Position numbers and translations under genes: made by a program. From Tetmemena sp. SeJ-2015 (lineage: Eukaryota; Ciliophora; Spirotrichea; Sporadotrichida; Oxytrichidae): DNA of 64,000 bases. Positions 35,069-46,330 of this stretch are shown one piece after another (the stretch's first letter is position 1; every line of letters begins with the position of its first letter). The DNA lies in NCBI GenBank assembly GCA_027382625.1, contig JAJKFJ010021298.1, positions 1-64,000 of the forward strand. The letters run 5' to 3'. A model generated the notes under the pieces. The model saw only the letters and a program-made list of their open reading frames with translations. It did no database searches and was not told the origin of the DNA.

Positions 35069-38000
35069 TCATAGTTTGAAGGTTGCGAAGCCAACCTTGT
35101 AGGGATCTGGATAGAGTGCCTATGTTTTCTTGAAAGTGGATAATGAAGTAGTAACTTAAACTCTTTTGTAGCTGCCGTCTGCAGGGTACCACTTCTCAAG
35201 ATTCTTTGCCTTCCACTCTGCTTATAATCAATTCAAAGTTAACATAAAGGAATGCAAGGAATCAACTCTTTCATTATATTGAGGAGCATGCTTCTCAGAA
35301 GTCAGCTCGTAATCGATTCTCTTCCTCTCTGTGAAGAAGACGCGCTCGAAGTGCTCCGAAAACTCTTGCTTAGTAATGGTCTTCAGCTCCTCAATCTCTC
35401 TTTCCTTACGGTCGAAGAGATACTGGTGAGTGGCCAGCTCATTCCACAGACGTGCATGCTGTCCACTCAAGTTGTAGTCCTTCTCATTCAACTGAGTCAT
35501 TCCAAATTGGTTAAATAGGTTAATGACATCTTAAAATACGACTACTAAAGTAGTGATTACAGAGTCAACTTGAGTTTTGAACTCCTCGTCTGAAATGTTC
35601 TTCACTAGCTCTCTCTGTACATCTAAAATGTAATTAATCATGAACAATGAGGATTATAATCAAGGTGGGTGTTGATGCTGTTGATGATATATTCAGCACA
35701 CTGAGAGGGAGACTGGACTATGATCTGTGCTCCCATAACGTCACGGTAGCAAGAGTTTCTCGCAAACACTACATAACCTAGCTGTTCCTTAGTTCTCAGT
35801 TAGTTGAAGGTTGGCTCATCTAAATACTGCATCACCACTTTATGAATTATCTTGCGACGAAGGTCCTTAGCTTCTAGGTTAGCCTCGAAGTAAGATACAA
35901 CGCAAGAGTTCTCGTTTTGCTTATCTTAGAGAGGGATAAGTCATTTATAATCTAATGTGCTTGTCCTATTTACAAAGGATTTCAAGAAGATGAGTGATGT
36001 TAGCTTATAGGGCGACTGCTCTGATATCCACAAGATCTTCCTTGCTCACGCTTTTAGTTGAGTATATAGAGCGTGCTTTCTCGACTATGCCGATTGCACT
36101 ATCTTTGTGGATGTTGCCACTCACGAACCACACTGTCCTTCCAGTTTAGAACCACTGAGAGCTCTGAGCCACAAAATCAGCGAAAGTGTAGTTCTCCAAG
36201 ATGCCTCTCAGTTAAGAAACTTCGAAGGATCCCTGCACTACGATGTTCTCAAAGTTAGTGATGGCGAGACGGTATGCTTGCTCATAGTAAAAGTTGTACC
36301 AGTCTTGAAGCAGCTTCTCCTTCACTTGATTGAAGATCTCTTCGTTATCTTGAGCCTTGAAAGATCTGATCCTCTTCATAGTCTCTTCTACGAAAATGGG
36401 GAGAGAGTCATCATAGACTAATAAAGTAATAAACTCTGATCACTATAAAAATTGATCATAGCCTCTCCAATTGTAGTTGATGTTGTCGTAGTAGACAGCC
36501 ATGGATGCATCAAGCGAAGCTTATGAAGCCATATAAAAGAATTCTCTGAGTGACTCTTTCAAGCATTCATTGAACAAACTGACAAACAATCTGCCTTGAG
36601 GTGTGCGTCCAAAAGAGCAGTCGTTTGTATAGTATTTCATGTCAACGACTGCCTTGGGACGCTTGAACTTGTCGTCCTTTTGATACCAAAGATCTGCATC
36701 TTCCCACACCTGGACAAGAGTAGGCTGCTTAGATAGATCTGGCTGAGGCTCGAGTATATCTAACTTCTTAGGGAGAAGATTGACATAATAACTAAGTAAG
36801 TATAATTTGACAATAAATATCTGATTGTTAGGGGGAGGGATATCAAGCTTCTTCTTGATTTGAGGTGAATTAGGATTTCTCATTATATTGAGAAGCTCCT
36901 CGCTTATTCTCTGCTTTGAATACTTCGTCTTGAACCAGGGATCTTCCTTGTCGCACTCAGCTAATTATTAAAACGATGCTATACATATTCATTCCACTCT
37001 TTATCGAATGACTGCGATCTAATGAATACTAAGCAATTGTCTGGGTCTGCGATGATGTCAATCAGCTCTTGCAGTCTGGGCTGATCGAACTCCATAATTC
37101 CATAGGAAGCTCTAAGCAAGTGCACCATAGCATCGTCAGACTCATAAAACTGCATTCTAGAAGCCAACTTAGTGGCATAGCCTTGAGGCTACTATCTCTC
37201 GGCGAATTCAAAGTTTACCTCGCCCACTCTCTTCACTTCCTCGAAAATGTAGTCCTAGATTCCTCTCTGCTTCATTACTTTATCATCATTATAAGTCATT
37301 TAATGAAGTAAATTTCTCGTTCATAGTTTATGCGTAGGTGAAAACTGCCTCGATAACTTTGTTCACATTTTCTAATCCTTATCTGGTGAGAGTGACATCA
37401 ATGGAGAAAGTAGTGAAGTCCCACAGATCGTGGTCATCTGAAGAGGAGAGCTCTAAAGCCAAGCCTTCTGAAATGAGATAAGATAAAAGGGAGTTTTCAC
37501 CCTCATGTCCAAATAAGTGGGACCAGTACTGAGTAGGTCTTGTCTTGAACTCTTTTTGAGTTAATGGGAGTACCCAGCTTCAAAAATTTAAAGTCCAATT
37601 CAAAGCTTCTTTTTATAGCATATGGTAAGTAGGTCCTTATCCTTAATAGGGACAAACTTGAAAAAGTTGCCAAGCTCTATTCCCTTTCTAAGAGCTTTGG
37701 GCTCGTTAAGAGGTGGTAGGGTAACATTCTTATTGGCCACTTCTTCAAATAGCTCTCTGATTTGCTTTTCCTGCTCATCCAAGGGCTTGTTGGTAACAAT
37801 ACACAATCTCATGATGTTTGAGGAGTACCATTTTTAGTGGAAGGCTAGGAGTTCATCTCTGATTCCATCTTTCTTAAGAGAGATCAAGTTACCTATGTTA
37901 AAGCGGTTGAACTGAGACTCAGGGTTTGACTCAGTCAACATCAGAGAGTAGAATCTCCATGCATCGTTCTGTAGGGCTTGATTGAATTCACTGTCAACTT

Positions 38001-38510
38001 AAAATTTAGTAAATGATATGGGACAATAATGCTATTAAAACTGCATTCATTTCTCTGTCAGTTTGGCTCTCCCCAAGAAGTGGGTGTTTGAAAAATTGAG
38101 AGAAGCGATCGAGAGCTTCTGGAAAAGCCTCATTAGAAATGTCGAAATAATAGTTGGTATCTGTCATAGAAGTGTATGCGTTGTCACTGCCTCTCAATAC
38201 ATATTAAGCTTAATTATAATAGATATATCACTTCTTGGATTATCTTTTGCCTCCGTTATTCTTAATGAATTCAGTATACTCGTTTTCAGATGGGTATTTC
38301 TCTGTTCCCATGAAAAGCATGTGCTCTAGGAAATGAGCAGTTCCATAATGAGTTTTTGGGTCGAGCGAGCAGCCAACTTTCACATCTAATGCGGCAGCTG
38401 ATTTATCAGCTTCTCCGTCGAACACAAGCAACGCTTCTAGGCCGTTGTTGAGGCGTATGTGGCGATACTCGCGCTTGTCGCTTGGACTCTTTATGATATT
38501 GATTGTGCTT
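35069..38510 (-). CDS. M16 zinc metallopeptidase, insulin-degrading-enzyme-like
   Basis: Peptidase of the insulysin type, cutting short peptides in a closed chamber. The zinc motif HxxEH is [10 protein letters not shown] (about 38340-38310), preceded by [20 protein letters not shown] and followed by [41 protein letters not shown] and [24 protein letters not shown], the classical insulysin order; the Glu of MNAV completes the zinc site. Later parts: [73 protein letters not shown], and a C-terminal coiled stretch ending FATFKL with TGA at 35069-35071. About 3.4 kb suits a roughly 1000-residue enzyme. At least four IESs interrupt it. The N-terminus is uncertain: ATG at 38740-38742 (MRAQRYLRRLLLLE) would need an insert (about 38700-38515) removed. 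Confidence 0.85.
36783..36827 (-). other. In-frame IES in M16 gene, pointer CAAT
   Basis: ccctaaCAATcag ... gtCAATcttctc (plus ATTG at 36824-36827 and 36779-36782), 45 bp without TGA. Removal turns [19 protein letters not shown] into [14 protein letters not shown], which fits the short PPxN loop of insulysins. Confidence 0.7.
37579..37619 (-). other. IES in M16 gene, pointer GCT
   Basis: atatGCTataaaa ... gaaGCTgggtac (plus AGC at 37617-37619 and 37576-37578), 41 bp. Removal gives [20 protein letters not shown], a normal insulysin strand. Confidence 0.75.
38000..38042 (-). other. IES in M16 gene, pointer AGTT
   Basis: atgcAGTTttaatag ... ttaAGTTgacag (plus AACT at 38039-38042 and 37996-37999), 43 bp. 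Removal gives [19 protein letters not shown], the conserved ExNAVxSE block of M16 enzymes. A GT-AG reading of the same insert would break the frame. Confidence 0.85.
38194..38253 (-). other. IES in M16 gene, pointer GAGGCA
   Basis: aacgGAGGCAaaag ... ttgaGAGGCAgtgac (plus TGCCTC at 38248-38253 and 38188-38193), 60 bp. Removal gives [11 protein letters not shown], the near-universal NGGxxNAxT motif. The ends are not GT-AG, so this is one of the clearest IESs. Confidence 0.9.
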
Positions 38511-38742
38511 TTTTTTATTAAAAAATACAGCTATTCGTTTAAAATAGGTTACTACTCTCTTTATTATTTACTATATTTGAGCTTTGAGTTGGTTCCATTT
38601 GTAAGGGTAGTAGATACTTGTGATGTAGGGATGAGTGATAGGATTTACACGTTAGGGTGTGTGCAATTATTTGGTTGAGAAAATTAACTCGAATTATAAC
38701 CTCAAGCAGTAGCAACCGCCTTAAATATCTTTGCGCTCTCAT

Positions 38743-38948
38743 AGATTCTATCAGTGGTATACACGCTCAGCCCTCAATTATCACTCAGTAGTATATTTAT
38801 TCTAGATCACCCTTCCGATCAAGTAACTCAACAAAATAAGAATCATCCTATAACATTAATGTTGAAAATGAATGCTGGGGTGTATGCGATTAATCAATGA
38901 ATTAATAGAAAGAAATTATAATATATTATAAAGTAAGGAGATCTCAAA
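38743..38948. promoter_or_regulatory. Divergent intergenic region
   Basis: About 200 bp between the M16 gene (minus) and the 238-residue gene (plus), so promoter elements of both should be here. No specific site was recognised. Confidence 0.4.
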
Positions 38949-39814
38949 ATGTCTTCGGAAACATACCTTCAGTGTAAGTATCGCTAAAGGAGGAGTCTAT
39001 AATCAAGATCCCAGAATAGATATTCATACTCATTTTCTAAGAACCGCAATACTGATCTATGTTATAGTCTATGAGTCTTATAATCGCGGCCCTAGGGATC
39101 ATTTGAATATGACCCCTCGTGAGCCTGGTGATTTCAGAGAAAGAGTTGAGAGAGAAACCATCAGAGGGTAAGTTTTATATTAGCATGTAATTTTTGCATT
39201 CATGGATAAGCAATCTTTCTTAAAAGCTATCCCTCCCTTAAAATTGGAGCTGATACTGATTTGAATTTAGTCGCTATGGTGTGTTCCATCAAACAATCGA
39301 GCACTACTTGAACAGACACTGGAGAGCCTACACCGTCCCTCGTTTCTCCCTCTTCTGGTTCAGCTCCTTCGTCTTCATGCAGCACGGATTCGTTTCCTTC
39401 TTGAAGACTTTCCCCAACTTGGCGAGCTACAACTCCTTCTCGCACCACCCTAACTACAAGTTGATGGGACCCATCTACTCCTATTTCTACTTGCTGAGAC
39501 CAGTCTTCTGGACCTACATCTTCTATCGCATGACCAAGACTCTTGCGTTCATGGTGAAGCAGCACTGGCTTGGAAATGACGATCTCCACTACACATGGTA
39601 CTACGACACCCTCTACCCCGATATGTTCTTCGACGAGGAGGACATGCGCTACATCAACTTCCGCTACTCCGATAACAAGGTAGTGCCCGACCCACTCACA
39701 GGTTACTACCCCTACGATAACCTCAAGTACGGCAAGTGGCTCAACAAGAAGGACTCAATCTATGCTACCAATAAGAACATCAGTTTCGACTCTGTAAACC
39801 TAGACAGAATCTGA
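38949..39814 (+). CDS. Conserved-looking 238-residue membrane-type protein, complete
   Basis: Three exons: 38949-38973, 39020-39167 and 39271-39814, total 717 nt, TGA at 39812-39814. Introns 38974-39019 (GTAAGT...AATAG) and 39168-39270 (GTAAGT...TTTAG). The protein starts MSSETYLQYIHTHFLRTAIL (possible membrane segment), then a soluble part with MTPREPGDFRERVERE, then aromatic-rich FSLFWFSSFVFMQHGFVSFL and YSYFYLLRPVFWTYIFYRMT, and a polar C-terminus with DLHYTWYYDTLYPDMFF and DPLTGYYPYDNLKYGKW. I do not recognise the family. The size, aromatic richness and the single membrane helix would fit an accessory subunit of a mitochondrial respiratory complex, but that is a guess. It is the only gene of the window that needs no IES removal and shows no frame error. 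Its third exon is clearly GC-richer than surrounding DNA, which suggests strong expression. Confidence 0.8.
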
Positions 39815-40160
39815 GCGGCTAGAGAGAGTTTGTAGTAAAATTAAGCCGGAAGAGAGAGGGAATGCGATCGTAGCTCCAAATTATTAGAGAGAGGTCAGCT
39901 GGAGAAACTATCTCGAGGGAGGATATATATCTAACCTTAGGAGATTGGCTTGCAGCTTAGACTCTCATTTATTTAAATTCTTGTTAAAACTCATATTCAA
40001 TTATTCTCCCAACTTCCTCAAATGATTACTTGAAATGTGTTAAATTTTAAACTTTCATCAATGATAATGAATTCTTAAAAGAATTGATAGAGCTTTGTTG
40101 AATAAGGAATTAATAAAGCTTAGTTCTTATTTGAGTTTTCTTGTTCATATTTGCCTACCT
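39815..40160. other. 3' flank, no gene recognised
   Basis: AT-rich after the first 60 bases. It lies between two convergent genes and should hold both 3' ends. No terminator motif can be named. Confidence 0.4.
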
Positions 40161-40169
40161 CAGCTTCAA

Positions 40170-41117
40170 TCTTGTTTCAAATGGCTTTAAATTAAATAAA
40201 AAAAGTAAATAAAGAAAAATTTTTGGGAATAAAATTTAAATAATAATTTTTTTAAACAGCACTTTCGTACTGTTTATAAAATAAATTTACTACCCTATGA
40301 AAGGTTTTAATTTAAATTTTTTTGACTATAAAAAATTTAAGTATTGAAGTTTCTACGTTCATCTACAGCTTCGGGGCTTTCCGGCCTCTCGTCTTCATCT
40401 TCTTCTTCTTCAAGCTCCTCATAGATTCTATAAATGATATAACTTTTCCCTGCATTATAATGCTTTCTTTCTATCTGATTTAGATGGAAAAATAAGTGAG
40501 AGATTTAAGATTCATTAAATATGATTGAAGTATATCTGGATAAATTAAGAGTGATATATCTTTGCTAAAGATTTATGCAAAGACAAAAATGGAGAATGTC
40601 AAATGATTAACACTTAGGATTTAAAAATGAAGTTAGATTATAAAGAGTGTATGCAGGTGTGTGTGAATGATTTAATGTTGCGAGAAAAGTTAAGGTTAAG
40701 TGCAAATGAGAATGTTAAGAGAGAGTAAGCTAAGTAATAAGTGAAATAGATAGTGCAGTTACAATGAAGAATGAATCAGAGTACCTATCTTGCTTCATCC
40801 TGCAAGGTTGGAATTTAATGGTTGATGATTTTTTTTAATCTCAGAGGAAGGTGATTACTGCAAAACTTGAACTCAAATTAGAGAAATGCCTCCCACCATC
40901 GACCGGCATGAGCACATTTGAGTATATCTGCATACGATTGCTTAATCACCGCAGCTGAATACTCGTGATGCGCACAAAAGATCCACTGCTGCACTTGACT
41001 GAGCAACCGACGGCATGCAAAGTATGAAAACAAACCAATGAAATTAATGCTTAAGAAAGGCAGTATACGAATTATAGTTTTAGTTAAGTATAAGGCATTA
41101 AGATGATATCTAATCAA
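40170..41117 (-). CDS. Possible small two-exon gene, unknown function
   Basis: ORF from ATG 41115-41117 begins with a hydrophobic segment (YLTKTIIRILPFLSINFIGL) and continues RRLLSQVQQWIFCAHHEYSA, then IKQSYADILKCAHAGRWWEA; with TAA as Gln it runs on to about 40790. A GTACTC...AATCAG insert (about 40785-40490) could join it to IERKHYNAGKSYIIYRIYEE and an acidic end (EEEEDEDERPESPEAVDERR). Neither half is recognised. The acidic half is the more convincing. Confidence 0.4.
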
Positions 41118-41159
41118 ACTAGTTCATTTTTAGATGAACGGGTTCGGAATCCCGAATAG

Positions 41160-41976
41160 GTCCCTCCCCCGCAACCAGTTACACTGGCTTAAGACTTCGA
41201 AAGTAATTTGTACTACTTTTAAAAATAAGATAAACATTTCTAGCTTAATTAGTTTGTTGTACTGTTGGAGAGTATGAATTTAGATTGAGGCAAAGGCATT
41301 TTATACGATTGTGTTACTAATACTTTATGGGTCATCTACAAATTTAAGGTAAGAGTTTGAACTTGATAATTCAATCTCATTTATCTCACTATAAATAAAC
41401 CAATAGATTAAAACTATAATCAACCTACTCTCCTTTGTCTTTCTTGATTTGCTCCTTAGGAAAAACTACATTATAAAATGTAGATTGTTTGCTACCATCA
41501 AAATTTTTTTTTTTAAATGAATTTCATAATAAAAATTCCAAAAACTGTTTTTTGGGGGGGGTTTAAAAATTAATAGTTTTTTTAAAAATCAAAAAATTTT
41601 TGTAGAAATTTAAAAATTTTTCCCCTCTTCAAAAATTTTTAAAAATTTTTCCCAATTTTTCCAATCACTTTACTCCTGTTAACAAATAATTTCTTTGTTA
41701 GAATTATTCACTTTAAGAGATTGCAAAAACAAATATGTAATTTGTTTGTTTGTATTATTACTACTGCAGCTGTTTTAATAATTATAGAGTGTAGAGGATT
41801 ATAAAAGTAAGATTGTTACACTTATTGAGAAATAAGACATTCAAAGAGAACAAATAATCTCAACTATTGTTAAAAATAAATATTATCATCTTAAATTATT
41901 GATTGAGTAATAATTTATTGGAGAATATCGAGGGGATATTTAAAGTTTAATTAAGTAAGAAAGAAAAACAAAAGAA
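41160..41976. other. Intergenic; homopolymer-swollen stretch 41500-41660
   Basis: No gene. A hairpin gttcatttttagatgaac lies at 41130-41147, just upstream. 41500-41660 is a run of long A, T, G and C homopolymers that looks like low-quality consensus. Confidence 0.5.
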
Positions 41977-44900
41977 ATGGAAGCCAATTCAAAGAATGGC
42001 AAGCTTGCGCTTTCACCAAACCAAATCACAAGCCTCGCACCCTAATTTAACAGGGTGAACGACAGTTCTAATGGAGGGGGAGGTGTTGAAAGAAACAAAC
42101 TGAATTGAAGTTCGACTTCATCTTTTCAACTGCCCTCAGACCTGGATAATGATAACATATCTGATAAGGAGGTGGACAGCTTCAAATAAAATTACTACAA
42201 TAGACGTAAACCCTCCAGTGGAAACCCAATAAACAACAGCATGCCTCAGCTGCTCTCCAGTTCAAAACCCTCCAAGACAAATAAATATGCTCATTCATTT
42301 TTAATAGATATGTGGTCGCATATATTACCAAATGTTGTGGTACCAGGGTTGGATTTGAGTCTGACGCAAAAAGTAAAGCCGGATGGGTCAGGAGCGGGCG
42401 GCAACAGCCAAAGCCAAAATTAGAATAGGCCCACCCACCACCATAATATTCTAATCAATAATCAAAGTATGAAAGATATTTAAATATAGACAAAAATGAA
42501 ATTAGAAACGGAGCAGGGACTGCAATCCCTCACTTCAATGAGAAAATGTCCGAGAGCTTACTATCACCAATTATGAGCTAGGATAGAGTGGGGCCTCAGG
42601 AAAGCCTCCTCGCGAGTGGGGCTTAAATTAGCAAAGGCCCTGCATCTTCGTCCACTATGATCCCTCAGAGAGGTAGTGGTAGTGGTGTGAACAACGGATC
42701 CAAGCCTATTTAATTTTCTGGAGGCAATGTTGCCTCAATATACATTAAATGAAGTTTCTGGAATTAATATTTTTTTTACTCAAAGAACTAAGGTCTAATG
42801 ATGGAGAATGACAACAGCCCACCAAGATAAAATGCTAGAGAGGAGGAAGAGGGACAGAAGAATAGATCCAGACCCTAAAACGCGAACAGAGAAAATCACC
42901 TATACCGCAAGATGGAAACTGCGAAGACAGCAGCACCGCCAAGTGCCAAGGGTATGAATGGAGACGGCGGCCTCAATTCAAGAAACCCCTAATCTCAAGT
43001 TAGCTAGTATTAAACAAGAAGTTTATTATCATTGTGTCAAATTATTAGATTAGTATGGATTCAATGGGAACGGAAGTTAAATAGTTCCCTCTTCAGACCT
43101 CCACAATAATTAAGTTATTTATAGCATCATGATTTAACCAATCCTAGTGTTAATGGACTCTCCTCTAAGAATAAAATCTACGACAAGAGAGGAAGCAACC
43201 ACCCCACTGACAGTCGAAGCCATATTTAATTAATGCCATTATTCTTTTAATTTAAATGATTAAGCCCAGTTAAGACCTCACCCAGTGAAGACCACTAAGA
43301 TCCACAGTCAGAGATCAACTAATTCCTCAAAAATTGTCACGCTTATATTTCCTTCTTTCCTTAAGAAATCATCGAACGAGAGTAAATTCTAGCCCTAGAA
43401 TGGTAACTACCCGAGTAGACAGCCTCAAAATGATTCAATAAAACTTCAATTTTATTATAAATGGGACTAATGGAGGCAGCAACAATCGTAAGTATAATCT
43501 ATGAAATATAGAACTTATATCTTATAGACAAGAGAGGACCCTCAATTTAATCTAACTTCATAGCACCTGAGCTAACTCTGGATGAAGACAGCTCAGAGAG
43601 GCAAAGAGCGAACAAACTTAATAACGGTAACACAGCTGCTGAGCTATTCAACGACGATTCAATGGCAACTCAAACTCAAATCGTAATTTAAGTTTAAATA
43701 CATTCAATGGTGTCAGCAATTCAAAAAGACGATCTTCGAGAGCTAACTATGAAGGGGGTAGCAGTAAATGGATCTCTAGGTTTCAACGAGGTAGAAGAGG
43801 AAGACGACGATGATGAGTACACCTCAGCAAGGTAACTTCTGAAGGAAGGCATGACACCTACGCAACGCCATCAAACTCAGCTTAGCCACTTTAGTAGGCA
43901 AATTCAAAAGTCAATTCACATTCAATAGTGAATACATGAGTATATAATTAGTTAGTTCAAAAGAAGCAATCGGGGGAGAACTAAAGCTAGAAAGGCGCTC
44001 ACCACCATTCTCACATACAGCATCACCACAAGCAGAACTCAGCCATCATAAGCAGCGGAATAGCCACAGGGCAACAGAGTAATGACCTCATCAACTTCGT
44101 AGATCAAAGCAAGGAAGACCCCTTCGCTCAGTTTGAACAATTTCCAATCATCAAGAACAAGGCAGGAGTCCCCATTCCATAAGCTATAATCAGAAATGTT
44201 ATATAGATATGTAAGAATTTTTTAGCTAGTCAACCAAAAAGCAAATTGCAAGAATACAACAAAGTTGTCAAGAGTAAATATATAATTCAGTTTAGGTTTT
44301 GTTAATGAAAATTATTGGAAAAATTATTCACTTGCTACTATAAGAGTAACAAGGTCGCTCCTTTGAATTTAAATAGCGCTCTCCCGAACAAAGACTTTGT
44401 GAAAAAGAAGAAACGAGATGAAGCTAAAAGCGCAGATGAGGAGTACTTCTATTCCATTCATTTTTTCGAATCATAAATTCTCTTCTTTGAAATATTTTTA
44501 AGGATAGTTCCTTCCTTAACATCATTTGACTTCTTCGCAAGCTAATTTAGACTAAAACTCAAGACCTTAAAATCCAGCTTAGAGTCAACGTCCCAAAATC
44601 CTCAACAATTCCTCTTAGATTATGGGGAGAGGCCCTCAAAGTGTGGATTTAGGAGTAGATGACCTCTAAGACTATGAGAGTATGACTTAGGATAGAGATC
44701 TTGACAGGGGGAGGTAATCTGCCTTCGCCTAAAAGAAGACTAATTAGATGCGATTCATGCAGCAAGGAATTGGATCTGATGGATGGCGAATTCGACTATA
44801 TAGATCTCTTTGAGTGCGAAAATAACTTTGCTATCATATATCTTAGTCTGTGTTTGTGTGTTTGATGTTTTAACGTGACAGACCCTGAGAAAACTTTCTT

Positions 44901-45080
44901 GCTAGACGAGTCTGCAATAGCCAAGTAAATGAATGTGCCCACTATCACAGGCAATAGAGAGCTACATAAATTTGAAAACTTGACTCATTATATTAATTCA
45001 TATTCTATTAAGAGATTTTTAAGCAGATATAACACGAAATAGGCCAAAAGATACTGAAGGAGGATAACAGGTTTCACGAT
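41977..45080 (+). CDS. CavP N-terminal cytoplasmic region
   Basis: ATG 41977 (MEANSKNGKLALSPNQITSL). An in-frame TGA at 42106-42108 precedes SSTSSFQLPSDLDNDNISDKE, the part homologous to the CavM N-terminus (SSSSFGLPSESFADHISDKE). So either the true start is further on, or a small insert or error lies here. The rest is Asn/Gln/Ser/Gly-rich and cut by AT-rich inserts. Near 44900 the block TFLLDESAIAKQMNVPTITG parallels CavM before domain I. Likely disordered cytoplasmic tail. Confidence 0.6.
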
Positions 45081-45083
45081 GGA

Positions 45084-46330
45084 TTGGATGGTCTAATCAG
45101 AGAGGACTCCTTCTACAAAATCATAGACAAGGATTCAATCGAAATTGTGGATACCTACTACGACAGATGCCCCTGCTTGAATCTTAGGAAGGCTATCTTG
45201 AGGGCCAAGGTTTATATTAACAGAACTGCAGTGGCAATCATCACACACAAGCTCTTCGAAACAGTCTCAGTCACTGTCATCATAGCCAACTCCATGTTCT
45301 TAGCTAAAATATATTATAATATAAAGCTCTTGATGATCCCTTGGCAACTGAGCCCCCAGCTTACTCTATTGCTAAATTAGATCTTAAAGTCTTGCTCATC
45401 ATAACTTAAGCTTGTATTTAATATTTCAATGCTTACAGTGAAGTGACCTTTCAAATTCTTTATTCTATCGAAATGGTGCTCAAGATCATAGCCCTTGGCT
45501 TTAAACTTCTTAATAAGATTACATAAAATTTAAGCGGCTTTCCTGAACAAAGGGTCTTATCTGAGAGACTCCTGGAATATCTTGGATTTTGTGATTGTGA
45601 TGTCAGGTTACCTCAACTATGTAATGGCTGGCTCAACTAATCTCTCAGTGCTGAGATCTTTCAGAGTCATCAGGCCCCTCAGAACAATCTCAAGTATCCA
45701 AGGACTGAGAGTTATCGTGCAGTCCCTGATCTCTGCCCTGCCTCTTCTCAGAGACACAATCTTATTCTTAGCAGAGTTAATGTATAAAGCAATTCTTGTT
45801 ATCTTGGTGCTGTTGTTCTTCTTTCTGATCTTCGGTATTGCAGGAGTGCAGTTGTTCGTTGGCATCGTGAAGAACCGATGCGTGTGGCAAGAGACGGGCA
45901 TCCGTTATGTTGCGGACATGATGTGTGCCACTGATAGCGACTGCAGACCAGGCCAATTTTGCGGCAAGACTATGACTAATCCCAACGAAGGAACTACTAA
46001 CTTCGACAACGTGCTCTATGCCATCCTCATGGTTTTTGAAGTCATCACTCTTTAAAGAAGTGAAGATCTATTAGAGTAGTGTAGTATTTAAGTATATCTT
46101 GAGGGGTGGACTTCCAACATCATGTTGTACGTAGAGTAGTCAGTGGCCACGTGGACAATCGCCTACTTTATTCCCATAGTGTTCGTGGGTGCCTTCTTCC
46201 TGCTCAATTTGACGCTGGCCGTTATCAAGAGTAAGTTCACAGAAGAGATGCACAAGTAGAAGGAGAACCCCAACAGCAAAAAGAAGAAGATCACCATCAA
46301 GAAGAGAAGAGGAGTGGATGATGATTCAGA
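45084..46330 (+). CDS. CavP domain I
   Basis: Pre-S1 FYKIIDKDSIEIVDTYYDRC, S1 ETVSVTVIIANSMFLA|LDDP, S2 FQILYSIEMVLKIIALGF, S3 DSWNILDFVIVMSGYL, S4 LSVLRSFRVIRPLRTI, S5 after removal of an IES DTILVLLFFFLIFGIAGVQL, a Cys-rich turret (CATDSDCRPGQFCG), and the filter, also after IES removal, VITLEGWTS with Glu. S6 is FVGAFFLLNLTLAVIKSKF, followed by a Lys-rich start of the I-II linker. The match with CavM is close throughout, which is how the inserts are recognised. Confidence 0.85.
45306..45328 (+). other. Very short IES in CavP S1, pointer AGCT
   Basis: ttcttAGCT (45302-45305) ... ataaAGCTcttgatgat (45325-45328). The insert is 23 bp counting one pointer, and its core is 19 bp of pure A/T. 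Removal gives NSMFLALDDPL, identical to CavM. Confidence 0.9.
45764..45805 (+). other. In-frame IES in CavP S5, pointer ATCTT
   Basis: acaATCTTattc (45759-45763) ... gttATCTTggtg (45801-45805), 42 bp. Left in place it adds 14 residues (FLAELMYKAILVI region) without a stop. Removal gives RDTILVLLFFF, identical to CavM. Confidence 0.9.
46053..46100 (+). other. In-frame IES in CavP filter, pointer TCTT
   Basis: atcacTCTTtaaag (46049-46052) ... tataTCTTgagggg (46097-46100), 48 bp. Removal gives FEVITLEGWTS, rebuilding the domain I selectivity filter; CavM has FIIITLEGWTG. Confidence 0.85.

Noticed and set aside
38000..38042. GT-AG intron in the M16 gene
   Set aside because: The insert can be read as gttttaa...taag, but splicing there breaks the frame; the AGTT pointer join gives the conserved NAVDSE block.
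39227..39589. Minus-strand ORF of 120 codons opposite the 238-residue gene
   Set aside because: It is the antisense shadow of a well-supported spliced gene on the plus strand.
41100..41180. Transfer RNA gene (cgggttcggaatcccg resembles a T arm)
   Set aside because: No matching acceptor, D or anticodon arms could be drawn around it on either strand.
45764..45805. A 14-residue insertion in CavP S5 as a real channel feature
   Set aside because: It is flanked by ATCTT repeats and its removal restores exactly the CavM sequence, so it is better read as an IES.
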